Shown: piece by piece, positions 1-8,881 of the stretch
Position numbering within the stretch: the stretch's first letter is position 1
Layout: each line of letters opens with the position of its first letter
Made by a program: the position numbers and the translations under genes
The notes under the pieces: generated by a model
What the model was told of the DNA's origin: nothing
What the model saw: only the letters and a program-made list of their open reading frames with translations
Database searches by the model: none
Source: Delftia sp. PS-11
GTDB lineage: Bacteria > Pseudomonadota > Gammaproteobacteria > Burkholderiales > Burkholderiaceae_C
Assembly (NCBI RefSeq): GCF_029870285.1
Contig: NZ_JACSYA010000030.1
Coordinates: 7,924-71,923 of the forward strand
DNA length: 64,000 nucleotides
Reading direction: 5' to 3'

Positions 1-62
1 AGACAAACGATCATTCATCAGCCTAAGATGACGATCCTTCAGCTAACGTGCGGGGTCTCCCT

Positions 63-977
63 ATGGCATCCATTCCACCCAGCGCCAATCTGCTGGCCTT
101 CGAGGCCGTGGCGCGCCGCCGCAGCTTTGCCCTGGCGGCGGCCGAGCTGCATCTGACCGCCTCCGCCGTCAGCCACCAGGTGGCCAAGCTGGAGGCTCAG
201 CTGGGCGTGCGGCTGTTCGAACGCAGCGCCCATGGCGTGCGCCTGAGCCGCGACGGCCAGTCCTACCTGGAGCGTGTCTCGGGCGCGCTGTCGGCCATCG
301 TTTCGGCCACCGAGGACCTGCGCCACAGCGTCAGCAACAGCCTGTATGTGCACAGTGCCCCCAGCATCGCCAGCCTGTGGCTCATGCCCCGGCTGCGGGC
401 CTTTGCCAGGGCCTGCCCCGACATTTCGCTCAATCTCTCGGCCGCGCATTCGCACAGCGATTTCGCGCTGGGCCAGGCCGATATCGATATCCGCTACGGC
501 ATACCGCAGTGGCCGGAGCTGGAGGTGGAGCCGCTGTTCGAGGAGCGCATCGTGCCGCTGGCCAGCCCGTCCTTTGTGCGCGAGCACGGCCTGCAGCGCA
601 TTGAGCAGTTGCTGGAAGTGCCGCTGATCCAGAGCAATGTCAGCATCGTGCAGTGGTCGGACTGGTTCCGCGCCTTCAGCGGCCTGCGCGCACCCGAGCG
701 CTATGCCGTGCGCTTCGACCGTGCCCAGATGTCGCTGGATGCCGCCACCCAGGGCCTGGGCGTGGCGCTGGAAAGCGCGATGAACGCGGGCGGCCATGTG
801 GCCGATGGCAAGCTGGTGGCGCCTTTTGGCATGGACAAGGCGATTGCGGTCAAGGCGCACTTCGCTGTCTATCCGCCACGCAATGCCCGCAAGCCGGCCG
901 TGGCAGCCTTTCTGGCCTGGCTGCATGGCGAGGCGGCCAGAACTGACCAGATGCCACGCGCCCGGCGCCGACAATAG
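63..977 (+). CDS. LysR-family transcriptional regulator (GcvA-like)
   Basis: This is a DNA-binding regulator of about 304 residues. The N-terminal winged helix-turn-helix lies at about residues 10-60 (LAAAELHLTASAVSHQVAKL, then a typical LGVRLFER turn). A LysR substrate domain follows, with GcvA-like features such as ADIDIRYG and GLGVALES. I chose the ATG at 63; a GTG at 48 in the same frame would add five residues. No target gene is evident: the next gene is convergent, and what lies to the left is outside the window. The effector is unknown. Confidence 0.88.
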   Translation: MASIPPSANLLAFEAVARRRSFALAAAELHLTASAVSHQVAKLEAQLGVRLFERSAHGVRLSRDGQSYLERVSGALSAIVSATEDLRHSVSNSLYVHSAPSIASLWLMPRLRAFARACPDISLNLSAAHSHSDFALGQADIDIRYGIPQWPELEVEPLFEERIVPLASPSFVREHGLQRIEQLLEVPLIQSNVSIVQWSDWFRAFSGLRAPERYAVRFDRAQMSLDAATQGLGVALESAMNAGGHVADGKLVAPFGMDKAIAVKAHFAVYPPRNARKPAVAAFLAWLHGEAARTDQMPRARRRQ

Positions 978-1001
978 GGCTGGCCGCCGCCGGGGCCTTC
1001 A

Positions 1002-1778
1002 TCATGGAAGAAACGCGTGCAGCGTTTCCGTGAAGCGGGTAGCCTGCTCGATATTGCCCATGTGCGCGGCTTCAGGCATCGCCACGAACTCGGCCTTGGG
1101 CAGTGCGCCCGCCAGGGCTTCGCTCACCTCCAGGGGCACGGCCTTGTCCTGTCCGCCGCCGATCACCAGTGCGGGGATGTGCAGCCGAGCCAGCAGGTCA
1201 CGATGGTCGAGGCGGCAGATGGCATGCGCGGCGGCGACATAGCCTGGAAGTGGCGCTGCAGCGACCATTTTCCCAACCCAGGCGCAGCTGGCGGGTGCCT
1301 GCTGCCGAAAATCCGGCGTGAACCAGCGTTCCAGGGTGCCTTGCACCTGCGCCTGCATGCCATCCGCCTGCGCGGCGCGGATGCGCTCCTGCCATAGCCC
1401 AGCCACGGCAGGCGAGGTACTGGCGCCGCAATGGGCCAGGACCAGCCGCTGGACTCTCTCAGGCTGTGCCAGCGCCATGGCCTGCGCCACCATGCCACCG
1501 AAGGACAGGCCTGCCACCGCGATATCGGCAAGCCCGAGCGTGTCGATGCTCCGCCAGATGGCCTGTGCATAGTCTTCGACCCCCGCCCCCTCTGGCAGCA
1601 GGGCAGATTCGCCATGGCCCGGCAGGTCCGGCACGATCACCAGGCGCTTTTGTGCCAGAACCGGCCATTGCGGGCTCCAGATATCGCCCTGCACCGCGAT
1701 GGGGTGCAGCAGCAACAGCGGGGCCGCTCCGGGCGAGCCGAAGACGCGAAGGCGCAGGGAGTCCGGCGCGCTGCTCAT
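1002..1778 (-). CDS. alpha/beta hydrolase, MhpC / enol-lactonase type
   Basis: This cytosolic hydrolase has about 258 residues. Its nucleophile elbow is GLSFGG, the acid is in GGGQDKAVP and the histidine in EAAHMGN, which together give a Ser-Asp-His triad in the usual order. The family includes 3-oxoadipate enol-lactonases and C-C hydrolases that act on meta-cleavage products. The ATG at 1778 overlaps the stop of the upstream dioxygenase gene (ATGA), so translation is probably coupled. It is the last gene of a four-gene minus-strand operon with LigA- and LigB-type subunits, and its likely job is to hydrolyse the ring-fission product. The substrate is not known. Confidence 0.85.
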   Translation of the reverse strand: MSSAPDSLRLRVFGSPGAAPLLLLHPIAVQGDIWSPQWPVLAQKRLVIVPDLPGHGESALLPEGAGVEDYAQAIWRSIDTLGLADIAVAGLSFGGMVAQAMALAQPERVQRLVLAHCGASTSPAVAGLWQERIRAAQADGMQAQVQGTLERWFTPDFRQQAPASCAWVGKMVAAAPLPGYVAAAHAICRLDHRDLLARLHIPALVIGGGQDKAVPLEVSEALAGALPKAEFVAMPEAAHMGNIEQATRFTETLHAFLP

Positions 1779-2602
1779 GGCCGAGCCTCCCAGGACGCCA
1801 GCGCGATGCCGGTGTACCAGTCGGGAACGGCTTCGTAGAAGTGGCTGCGGAACGCCGCTCCCCGGGCCGCGCCTTGCGCCACCAGCCAGTTGCGAATCTC
1901 TTCGGCGCCATTGCCTGCCTGGTTCACGTTCTGCGCAGAGAAATGCGCCAGATCGTTCTCGTCGCCGCACGCCAGCAGCCGGAGAAACTCGCGGTCAAAG
2001 GCTTCATTGACCATCCCCATGCGCGGTGTGGCCACGTCGTGGCTGATGCCACCGGTGGCCAGCACGGCCACGCGCACATCCTCGGGATAGGAGTCGATGG
2101 CGCTGCGCAGCATCCGTCCCCACATGAGGCAGCGGCGCATCGTGGGCAGCGGTGGCTGCACGCAATTGATCAGCAAAGGCACGATGCGGGCCTTGTGCTC
2201 CAGGCCGGCCAGAAGCAGTGGCGTCAGCACGCCATGGTCCAGCGTCAGGTGCATGGAAAAAGAGGGGTCGAAGTCGGCGCTCAGTGCCTCCCCGAGCAGA
2301 TGGGCGCCGAATCCGGCATCACCCGCCAGATCAAGCTTCGGTGCGTTGAGCCAGTGCTCGGCCGGCACCGGGTAACGATTGCCTGCACCGATGCAAAATG
2401 CCGGGAAGTTGTCCAGGAAAAAGTTGTGCAGATGGTCATCCGAGACCACCACCAGAATGTCGGGGCGACTGGCTGCAATGGCTGTGCCAAATTGCCGGAA
2501 AGCCGTGTAGACGCGGTCGCGAACCTCGTCCCCTACGGCCTGGGGCAGATTCAGCATCACCGGGGTATGGCTGGCCGCGAAGGCGCCAACGAATTCAGCC
2601 AT
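1775..2602 (-). CDS. class III extradiol dioxygenase, catalytic beta subunit (LigB type)
   Basis: This is the catalytic subunit (about 275 residues) of a protocatechuate 4,5-dioxygenase-like enzyme that opens a catecholic ring next to its hydroxyls. The expected residues are visible. His12 in ASHTPV and the DDHLH histidines near 57-59 fit Fe(II) binding. GISHD carries the probable catalytic histidine, and GAEEIRNW the third iron ligand (Glu). The ATG at 2602 overlaps the end of the alpha-subunit gene by 8 bp. The pair is split into small alpha and larger beta chains as in LigAB, not fused as in gallate dioxygenase. The exact catechol substrate cannot be read from sequence. Confidence 0.9.
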   Translation of the reverse strand: MAEFVGAFAASHTPVMLNLPQAVGDEVRDRVYTAFRQFGTAIAASRPDILVVVSDDHLHNFFLDNFPAFCIGAGNRYPVPAEHWLNAPKLDLAGDAGFGAHLLGEALSADFDPSFSMHLTLDHGVLTPLLLAGLEHKARIVPLLINCVQPPLPTMRRCLMWGRMLRSAIDSYPEDVRVAVLATGGISHDVATPRMGMVNEAFDREFLRLLACGDENDLAHFSAQNVNQAGNGAEEIRNWLVAQGAARGAAFRSHFYEAVPDWYTGIALASWEARP

Positions 2603-2903
2603 GGGATGCCTCCTGCGCCACGGCGCGCAACGATTGCAGAAATTCATGTTCGGGCATGTGCACTCCAAGCGCATGTGCCCGCAGCAGGTAGGGATTGGCA
2701 CCCGCCAGGTACAGCGCGCCGATGGCGTTGTCCCGGATCTGGTGCTTGACGGCGGTGGGCAGGTCGATGTGCTGCATGTATTCCAGGGGGTTGGCCAGAT
2801 AGCGCTGGAGATGCCCTTCCTTGTGGTGGACATCGAAGAGCACGCGATCAATCCAGTAGCACTCGGGCGTGGGCATGGACAGCTGCCAGTTGCGGGTGCT
2901 CAT
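2595..2903 (-). CDS. class III extradiol dioxygenase, alpha subunit (LigA type)
   Basis: This small helical subunit (about 102 residues) of a LigAB-type dioxygenase caps the active site of the beta chain. Typical features are LANPLEYMQH in the middle and GANPYLLRAHALG followed by PEHEFL near the end. The ATG at 2903 overlaps the TGA of the upstream hydrolase gene (ATGA), and its own end overlaps the start of the beta subunit. Both overlaps imply tightly coupled, equal synthesis of the subunits. Confidence 0.87.
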   Translation of the reverse strand: MSTRNWQLSMPTPECYWIDRVLFDVHHKEGHLQRYLANPLEYMQHIDLPTAVKHQIRDNAIGALYLAGANPYLLRAHALGVHMPEHEFLQSLRAVAQEASHG

Positions 2904-4069
2904 TTCGCATCTCCGGTGGCGCCGACGCGTTCTGCCAGCCAGGCAACGATGGTCGGCAGCGTTTGCGGCGTGAGTCCCATGTGGCCGCCAGGAAAAAGCC
3001 GCACATGCTTGGGGCTGCCGTGCGAGCACAGCAGGTAGAGGTCTTCGATCGGGCATTGCCTGTCCTCGCGGCCATTGACCAGCAGCAGCGGCGCGCTGCG
3101 GCGATCCAGCAGGCCCTGGTCGAGCAAGGAAAGGCGCTTGAAGAATGCCAGGTATTCCTCATCATTGCGTGCGCCCAGCATGCGGCAGCGGGTTTCGACC
3201 AGGCCCATGAGGTAGCTGTCCGGGTAGCGTGATGCCCCGATCCACTCTGGCTGGAACATATGGTGCGCACCGCCTCCCCAGTTGACGGCGCCGCGCAGGC
3301 GGTCCGGATAAAGCAGTGCCAGCTTGGTCGCCCAATATCCGCCGAATGAGCGGCCCAGGCATGCCATGCGGCTGCCGTCCAGGTCCGACTGAGCCTCGAC
3401 CCAGTCGAACACGGTCGCGAACTGGCGCTCGGCATCCGGAACGCCCCGCACTGGCGATTCGCCGGTGCCGGCATTGTCCATGGCCACGGTGGCTATGCCC
3501 AGGGCCAGCAGCGCCTCGCAGGCCTGTGTCATCTGCTCCTTCCAGGCATCGACGCCACCCCACATTACCACGACAGGCGGGCGCTCCACGCCCGGTGGGG
3601 TGCGCAGCAGCACCACCACTTCCCGGCCTTCGTCCGCACGGCCTGCGAAAGGAATGGCAATACGCCTTGCCGGCACATCCCACAGGCGCGCGGCCTGGAG
3701 GTAGGACTCGCGCTCCAGCTCGGCGCTGCGTGCCTTGCCTGGGTGATCGGGGCAGGGAAAGCGTCCCATGAAGTAAAGGCCGCTGGCTTTCATGAAGAGC
3801 CGGCTGGCGGTTGCGGTGTCCTCTTGCGATAACGCCTCTTGTGCCTGGCGGTAGACCACTTGTCCGTGCTGCATCCAGTAGGCGGACCAGCTTTCTCCAT
3901 CCAGGCCCGGCAGATGGTCGATCAGCGCAATCCCTTCCTCTGCATCGAGTGCGTTCATGGGGTGGGTGCGTGATGCCAGCCGGGCCTTCATCCAGGCACG
4001 GGTTTCGTCCAGCGTCTTGGGCCGTCCTTGAATTGCGGCCTCGGGGGCCGTCTGCTTGCTCATGTCCAT
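2900..4069 (-). CDS. alpha/beta hydrolase, FrsA / pseudooxynicotine-hydrolase-like
   Basis: This hydrolase has about 389 residues, with a helical N-terminal region of some 150 residues before the alpha/beta core. The catalytic residues are visible: GRSFGGYW (Ser), NGREDRQCP (Asp) and FPGGHMG (His). Long-cap hydrolases of this type include 2,6-dihydroxypseudooxynicotine hydrolase and FrsA-like proteins, some of which cleave C-C bonds. The ATG at 4069 is preceded by GGAG six bases upstream; a second ATG lies two codons downstream. It is the first gene of the operon hydrolase-ligA-ligB-hydrolase. Having two different hydrolases around one ring-cleaving dioxygenase suggests a side-chain cleavage as well as a ring-product cleavage (inference). 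Confidence 0.82.
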   Translation of the reverse strand: MDMSKQTAPEAAIQGRPKTLDETRAWMKARLASRTHPMNALDAEEGIALIDHLPGLDGESWSAYWMQHGQVVYRQAQEALSQEDTATASRLFMKASGLYFMGRFPCPDHPGKARSAELERESYLQAARLWDVPARRIAIPFAGRADEGREVVVLLRTPPGVERPPVVVMWGGVDAWKEQMTQACEALLALGIATVAMDNAGTGESPVRGVPDAERQFATVFDWVEAQSDLDGSRMACLGRSFGGYWATKLALLYPDRLRGAVNWGGGAHHMFQPEWIGASRYPDSYLMGLVETRCRMLGARNDEEYLAFFKRLSLLDQGLLDRRSAPLLLVNGREDRQCPIEDLYLLCSHGSPKHVRLFPGGHMGLTPQTLPTIVAWLAERVGATGDAK

Positions 4070-4370
4070 TGCGTCTCCGTTGCGGTGGCACGCGGGCAGG
4101 CCGATTGGCTTGCCGCCAGTGTTCCCCGAAATGCTAGGCGTGGGCGCCGCCCTGGGCTTGCCTGCACAGGCACTCACTCTTGACTCGGAATGCGCTCGTG
4201 GTGTGCCGGTGCGGCAGCCGTCATCAGCGGCTGGGTACTGCGCGCAAACCCTTGCTTTTGCCTCGGTCTGAAGCCGCCTTTGACCGTTATCGCAATACGG
4301 CGCAAAGCCCGTTGACGATTGGCAGGCTCAGCCGCTTCAATCGCCTCCCAACCAACCTGGAGACAAATCA
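4070..4370. promoter_or_regulatory. divergent control region of the catabolic island
   Basis: This 301-bp gap separates the divergent hydrolase-ligAB operon from the FAD monooxygenase gene, so it should hold both promoters. A perfect inverted repeat, CAGCCG-N7-CGGCTG, lies at 4215-4233 and is a candidate operator or hairpin. TTGACC and TTGACG hexamers near 4280-4315 could be -35 elements for the plus-strand gene, but no convincing -10 was fixed. The AraC-type regulator at 7742-8701 is the nearest candidate controller. Confidence 0.4.
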
Positions 4371-5495
4371 ATGACCAAGGAACGACAGGTCCTCGTTGTC
4401 GGTGGAGGCATCGCCGGCATGGCCACAACGCTCATGCTGCGAAGGCTCGGTGCGCAGGTTCTGCTCATCGACCTCGACCCCGGCTGGCGGGTGTACGGCG
4501 CGGGCATCACCATCACGGGACCCACCCTGCGCGCCATGAAGCAGCTCGGCATCTACGACGAAGTGGCTGCACAGGCTTATGTGGGGCAAGGCATCCGCAT
4601 CTGCGATGTGCAGGGACAGCCCATCGACGAAGTTGCGACGCCGATTGCTCCGGACGCTGGCGTGGCCGGCTGTGGCGGCATCATGCGACCGCTGCTGCAC
4701 CGGATCATGTCAGCCCATGTGCGGGAGTGCGGTGCGCAGGTGCGCCTGGGCCTGACCGTCGATGTCCTCACCGACCAGGACAACGGTGTCCAGGTGCAGT
4801 TGAGCGACGGCAGCGAGCACCGCTTCGACCTTGTAGTCGGTGCCGATGGCCTGTTTTCCCGGGTGCGCCAGCTGCTGTTCCCGCAGGCCGAAAAGCCGCG
4901 CTACATGGGGCAGTACGTGTGGCGTACCGTGGCACCTCGGCCGCGCGGCCTGGACCAGCGCCATTTCTTCCTCGGAGGGCCTCACAAGGTGGGGCTGACG
5001 CCTGTTTCGCCCGACGCCATGTACATGTTCCTGCTGGAAACCAGCGCGCAGCGCGGCCATGTGCCGGATGCGGATTTGGCGCCTCAGCTTTCCCGCTTGC
5101 TGGCGTCCTACGGGGGACCGCTGCGCGAGATTCGCGAAAGCCTGTCGGAGAACTCCCCCATCATCGTGCGCCCCTTGGAGGCATTCCGTCTGCCCAGGCC
5201 CTGGTCGCGCGGGAACACGCTGCTCATCGGCGATGCGGCCCACCCGACCACGCCCCAACTGGCGTCCGGCGCCGGCCTGGCGATCGAGGATGCTCTGGTG
5301 CTGGCCGAGGAGTTGCGCGGCACCGACCATGTCGCCACCGCGCTCCAGCGTTTCATGCAACGCCGTTATGAACGCTGCCAGCTGGTGGTGGAGAACTCGT
5401 TCGAAATCGGCAATCGGGAGCGAGCGGGCGCACCCGCAGGTGAACAGACCGAAATTCTGGCCCGAAGCCTGGCTGCGCTCGCTGAAGACATTTGA
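4371..5495 (+). CDS. FAD-dependent aromatic monooxygenase (PHBH / salicylate hydroxylase family)
   Basis: This is a group A flavoprotein hydroxylase of 374 residues. The N-terminal Rossmann motif is VVGGGIAGMA, the DG motif is in VVGADGLFSR, and the FAD ribityl-binding GD motif is in LLIGDAAHP. These enzymes use NAD(P)H and O2 to add a hydroxyl to an activated ring. The ATG at 4371 follows CTGGAGACAAATCA, a good ribosome site. It lies divergent from the LigAB operon, so its product may be the catechol or protocatechuate-like substrate of that dioxygenase (inference). It is followed by a porin and a Bug binding protein, which fits one uptake-and-oxidation unit. Confidence 0.88.
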   Translation: MTKERQVLVVGGGIAGMATTLMLRRLGAQVLLIDLDPGWRVYGAGITITGPTLRAMKQLGIYDEVAAQAYVGQGIRICDVQGQPIDEVATPIAPDAGVAGCGGIMRPLLHRIMSAHVRECGAQVRLGLTVDVLTDQDNGVQVQLSDGSEHRFDLVVGADGLFSRVRQLLFPQAEKPRYMGQYVWRTVAPRPRGLDQRHFFLGGPHKVGLTPVSPDAMYMFLLETSAQRGHVPDADLAPQLSRLLASYGGPLREIRESLSENSPIIVRPLEAFRLPRPWSRGNTLLIGDAAHPTTPQLASGAGLAIEDALVLAEELRGTDHVATALQRFMQRRYERCQLVVENSFEIGNRERAGAPAGEQTEILARSLAALAEDI

Positions 5496-5568
5496 GTCCA
5501 AGGCAGCGCATGGCTGCCAGTCAACAGAGACCTATAACCACGGCGGAGTTCCCGCCAAGGAGACAAGC

Positions 5569-6654
5569 ATGAATCCATCCCCGGTGCTGGCGCGCTGCGC
5601 CCTGCTGACGGCGCTGGCGGGCGCCCATTGCATCGCCCATGCGCAATCCGGCGCCACTCTCTACGGCATTGTGGACGTGGCAGTGGAGCGGTTGACCAAC
5701 GTGAACAGTGCTGGCGCAAGCCTGGTCCGCGAGCCATCGCTGACAGGCTCCCTGCCATCCCGCCTGGGCCTGCGGGTCCGTGAGGATCTCGGCGGTGGCC
5801 TGTTCGCGCTGGCACAGCTTGAAATGGGACTGGCGCCCGACACTGGCGGCCTGAATTTTGGCGGGCGCTCCTGGGGCCGTGGCAGCTTCGTCGGCCTGGG
5901 CACACCATACGGCACCATCACTGCCGGCCGTCTGCCGTTGATGACAACGCAAGCAATCCACTCGGCAATGGGGCCCAGCCTGTATTCCCTGGGCTCCCTG
6001 GATGCCTACATTCCGGCGGCTTTCAGCGACAACGCGATCGGCTACCTGGGGAGTTTTGGCCCCATGACGTTCGGGGCAACCTACAGCTTTGGCCGTGACA
6101 CCGTCGCGGGTGTGGGGCCTACCGCGACCAACTGTCCAGGCGAAACAGGCGGGCAAGCATGCCGCCAGTGGACGGCCATGGTGAAGTACACCCGCCAGGA
6201 CTTCAGTGCAGCCATCAGCCATGATGTGATGAATGGCGGGCCCAACGCCACCCTGGGGCTCAACGACTCCCGGTTTCGCGACAGGCGTACGCTGGTATCC
6301 GCAAGCATGCAGGTTTCTGCCCTGCGCGTGTTTGCCGGCGTGCTGCACCGCTCGCGCAGCACGGCTGTGGAAATGCGCACCAATATCTACTATCTGGGCG
6401 CAAGCTACCCGTTCGCCCCCCGCTGGACCCTGGATACGGAGGTTTACCGGTATGGCGTGCAAAACAGTTCCGATCGGGCCAATATGGTCGCGTTGCGTGT
6501 CAGCCATGCATTTTCACCGCGCACGACAGCCTACCTCAGTGCAGGATATGTGCGCAATTCTGCTTCGGCCGCAGTGTCCGTCAGTGCTGCATCAACCGTT
6601 GGTGCTGGCATGAATCAAATGGGTATTGCTGCAGGTCTGCGCCACTCATTCTGA
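5569..6654 (+). CDS. outer-membrane porin (Gram-negative porin family)
   Basis: This is a general-diffusion type porin of 361 residues. A signal peptide ends near residue 24 (HAQS), followed by the family start SGATLYGIVDVAVE. Alternating beta-strand patterns run through the chain, and it ends in a C-terminal phenylalanine (GLRHSF), the usual outer-membrane assembly signal. AAGGAGACAAGC precedes the ATG. Its position between the monooxygenase and a Bug solute-binding protein suggests entry of the aromatic substrate, but porins of this family are not specific enough to prove it. Confidence 0.88.
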   Translation: MNPSPVLARCALLTALAGAHCIAHAQSGATLYGIVDVAVERLTNVNSAGASLVREPSLTGSLPSRLGLRVREDLGGGLFALAQLEMGLAPDTGGLNFGGRSWGRGSFVGLGTPYGTITAGRLPLMTTQAIHSAMGPSLYSLGSLDAYIPAAFSDNAIGYLGSFGPMTFGATYSFGRDTVAGVGPTATNCPGETGGQACRQWTAMVKYTRQDFSAAISHDVMNGGPNATLGLNDSRFRDRRTLVSASMQVSALRVFAGVLHRSRSTAVEMRTNIYYLGASYPFAPRWTLDTEVYRYGVQNSSDRANMVALRVSHAFSPRTTAYLSAGYVRNSASAAVSVSAASTVGAGMNQMGIAAGLRHSF

Positions 6655-6690
6655 TCTTTTCTCTGTATATTCAATCAGGTGGAGTTCGAA

Positions 6691-7701
6691 ATGAACGAAA
6701 AATCCATGACCCGCCGCAGCTTGGTCAAGCGCGCTGTACTGCTCGCTCCAATTCCAGCTTCTACCGTATCTTCTTTCTCTCTGGCACAAAGTTCAGGTGC
6801 GCTTTCTTTGGCGCGAATTATCGTGGGTTCTGGCGCAGGATCGGTCATAGATACCCTTGCTCGCCGGGTGTGCGAGAGGTTGACTCCTCACTATTCGCAA
6901 TCGGCGATTGTTGAGAACCGCACGGGTGCTTCCGGCCAGCTCGCGGTGAGCTATGTCAAGAATGCACCCAAGGATGGGGCGACGATCTTGCTGACGCCTT
7001 CTCCTCATCTTGTGCTTTTTCCTTATACTTTCCAGAATCTGCCTTATCGACCGGCGACAGATCTGATGCCCGTATCGATTGGTGCGACATTCGACTTGGC
7101 TTTTGCTGTGGGGCCGGCTGTTCCTGAACAAGTCAGAAATCTTCATGATTTCGTCCGCTGGTGCAAAGCTAACCCTGATAAATCACAATTCGGCTCACCT
7201 GCCGCCGGGTCTACACCACACTTTGCCGGAGCCATGCTGGCCCGTGCTGGAGACTTCAGGCTGGATCATGTCGCTTACCGTGGCCCGGGACCCGCAGTGC
7301 TTGACATGGTGGGTGGCCATATTGCTGCAGCATGCGCTCCATTGGGGGATGTTCATACATTTGCCAAATCCGAAAAATGCCGGATTCTGGCCACTACAGG
7401 AAGCCGGCGCAGCATTTTCATGCCAGGTGTGCCGACATTTTCTGAAATGGGATTCAAAGATGTCGTCATTCAGGATTGGGTGGGATTTTTTCTGCCAGCA
7501 AATACTCCTAAGCCGCTGCAGAAAAATGCACAGGATGAAATTGTGCGCGTCTTGTCAAACAAAGAACTGCAGGAAGCCATGGCCGCCAACTGCTATGAAA
7601 CAGGGGGCGGGACCGCTGAAGCGCTGGCTGAGCGCATGCGTATTGAAACCGCGCGTTGGAAGAGTGTGGTCACAGCACTGGGATTCACTGCTGTGAGTTG
7701 A
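6691..7701 (+). CDS. Bug/TctC-family solute-binding protein with Tat-like signal
   Basis: This periplasmic binding protein of the tripartite tricarboxylate transporter family has 336 residues. The N-terminus has TRRSLVKRA before a hydrophobic stretch ending in SLAQS, resembling a twin-arginine signal. Core family features are DTLARRVCERL, YRGPGPAVLDMVGG and AEALAERM. The ATG at 6691 sits seven bases after GGAG; an upstream in-frame GTG at 6679 is less likely. Base composition is clearly more AT-rich than in the genes to the left. Proteins of this family bind carboxylates and aromatic acids. No membrane partner genes (TctA/TctB) are nearby. Confidence 0.85.
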   Translation: MNEKSMTRRSLVKRAVLLAPIPASTVSSFSLAQSSGALSLARIIVGSGAGSVIDTLARRVCERLTPHYSQSAIVENRTGASGQLAVSYVKNAPKDGATILLTPSPHLVLFPYTFQNLPYRPATDLMPVSIGATFDLAFAVGPAVPEQVRNLHDFVRWCKANPDKSQFGSPAAGSTPHFAGAMLARAGDFRLDHVAYRGPGPAVLDMVGGHIAAACAPLGDVHTFAKSEKCRILATTGSRRSIFMPGVPTFSEMGFKDVVIQDWVGFFLPANTPKPLQKNAQDEIVRVLSNKELQEAMAANCYETGGGTAEALAERMRIETARWKSVVTALGFTAVS

Positions 7702-7741
7702 TATTTCGCTGTGTGCTGTGGGAGCGTAAGACGGCAGGTCA

Positions 7742-8701
7742 TCAGCCTGCAAGCAATCGTCTTTGTTGCACTGCATCACGGCGGAATTCGCGTGGCGCAA
7801 TACCGAAGCGTTTCTTGAAGGAGCGACTGAAATGGGCGACATCATTGAAACCCCAGTAATAGGCGATTTCTCCGATCGACCGTGCCGCCAGCGCAGGCGA
7901 TGCCAGATCGCTGCGGCAGTGCTCAAGCCGCTGGGACCAGACGCTTTTCATCAAAGACTCGCCATCGCCCGCGAACAGCTCATAAAGGTATCGGGTGGAC
8001 AGTCCCACCGCCTCGGCCACGCTGTGGGCTTCCAGCGTGCTGTTGCGCAGGTTGTCTCGCAAATAGTCCATGACCCGTTGCCGGTGCAGCGCCCGAAGGC
8101 GCGAGGGGGCCGTGCCGATTTTGCGGACTGTGTGGCTGAGCGCGGCACTCAGGACATGGGGCAATGCGCCGGCCAGATGGTCTGCCTGGTGCTCGTCGAG
8201 TGTGCTGGCACAGGAGAACATCTGATCCACAAAAGCCGCGAACAGATGGGCTGCGCCATCGTTGCACGATACCGCTGTGGCTGTCAGGGTATCAGCCTCT
8301 GGAATGGAGCGGCGCAAGGCATCGGGCTCCAGATAAATGGATTGGGTATAGATATGGTCTGTCCGGATGGAAAAAGGCCTGGAGGGATCAATCAAGAAAA
8401 GATCGCCTGCTTTCACTTCCGAGGACCGCCCATCTTGCATTACGAACGCTGTACCTTCGCGCTGCAGTGTCACCAGCCAGCGTGTGGGGCGGAAGAAATG
8501 CTGTGATTTGGTGATATGCGGGGAAAAACGCAGTGCTGCGATATGCAGTTTACGTCCGCTGTACGCAGTGATGTGAGACGTAAAAGAACTCACATCTGGC
8601 TGCTCCACCGCCAGATCGACTGCGAACAGCCTGTGCATCGCGTCCGAGAAAATGGCCGGGGCAGGTGCTCCTTCAAAAGAGATGCTTTGGTACGGAGTCA
8701 T
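7742..8701 (-). CDS. AraC-family transcriptional regulator
   Basis: This regulator has about 319 residues, with an AraC-binding-like N-terminal domain and a C-terminal double helix-turn-helix. The first HTH lies around LEAHSVAEAVGLSTRYLYELF. The second is around SIGEIAYYWGFNDVAHFSRS, ending with FKKRFGIAPREFRR. The layout is that of FeaR/NphR-type activators of aromatic and amine catabolism. I chose the ATG at 8701, which gives the usual family length; an ATG at 8830 would add 43 unlikely residues. It lies between the binding protein and the amidohydrolase, so it probably controls one or both sides of the island. Confidence 0.82.
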   Translation of the reverse strand: MTPYQSISFEGAPAPAIFSDAMHRLFAVDLAVEQPDVSSFTSHITAYSGRKLHIAALRFSPHITKSQHFFRPTRWLVTLQREGTAFVMQDGRSSEVKAGDLFLIDPSRPFSIRTDHIYTQSIYLEPDALRRSIPEADTLTATAVSCNDGAAHLFAAFVDQMFSCASTLDEHQADHLAGALPHVLSAALSHTVRKIGTAPSRLRALHRQRVMDYLRDNLRNSTLEAHSVAEAVGLSTRYLYELFAGDGESLMKSVWSQRLEHCRSDLASPALAARSIGEIAYYWGFNDVAHFSRSFKKRFGIAPREFRRDAVQQRRLLAG

Positions 8702-8881
8702 ACGGCAGGTTGGGTCAAAGTCTTGTCGATAGTGTTTGATTTCTTGATGTACGTCAATACGGGAAACCCTTGGCGATGTTCTTCGGCAACCACCTTGGTT
8801 GGCGGCTTTTGAGCTGCCTTGGATGTTCATGAAATTTATTGCGAATGGTTTTTATTCGCTTTTTAATGAAAAGGAGACAGT
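8702..8881. promoter_or_regulatory. divergent gap between araC-type regulator and amidohydrolase
   Basis: This 180-bp, fairly AT-rich gap must carry the promoters for the divergent regulator and amidohydrolase genes. AAAAGGAGACAG just before 8882 is a strong ribosome-binding site for the amidohydrolase. I saw no convincing operator repeat. If the longer regulator start at 8830 were correct, the gap would shrink to about 50 bp. Confidence 0.35.
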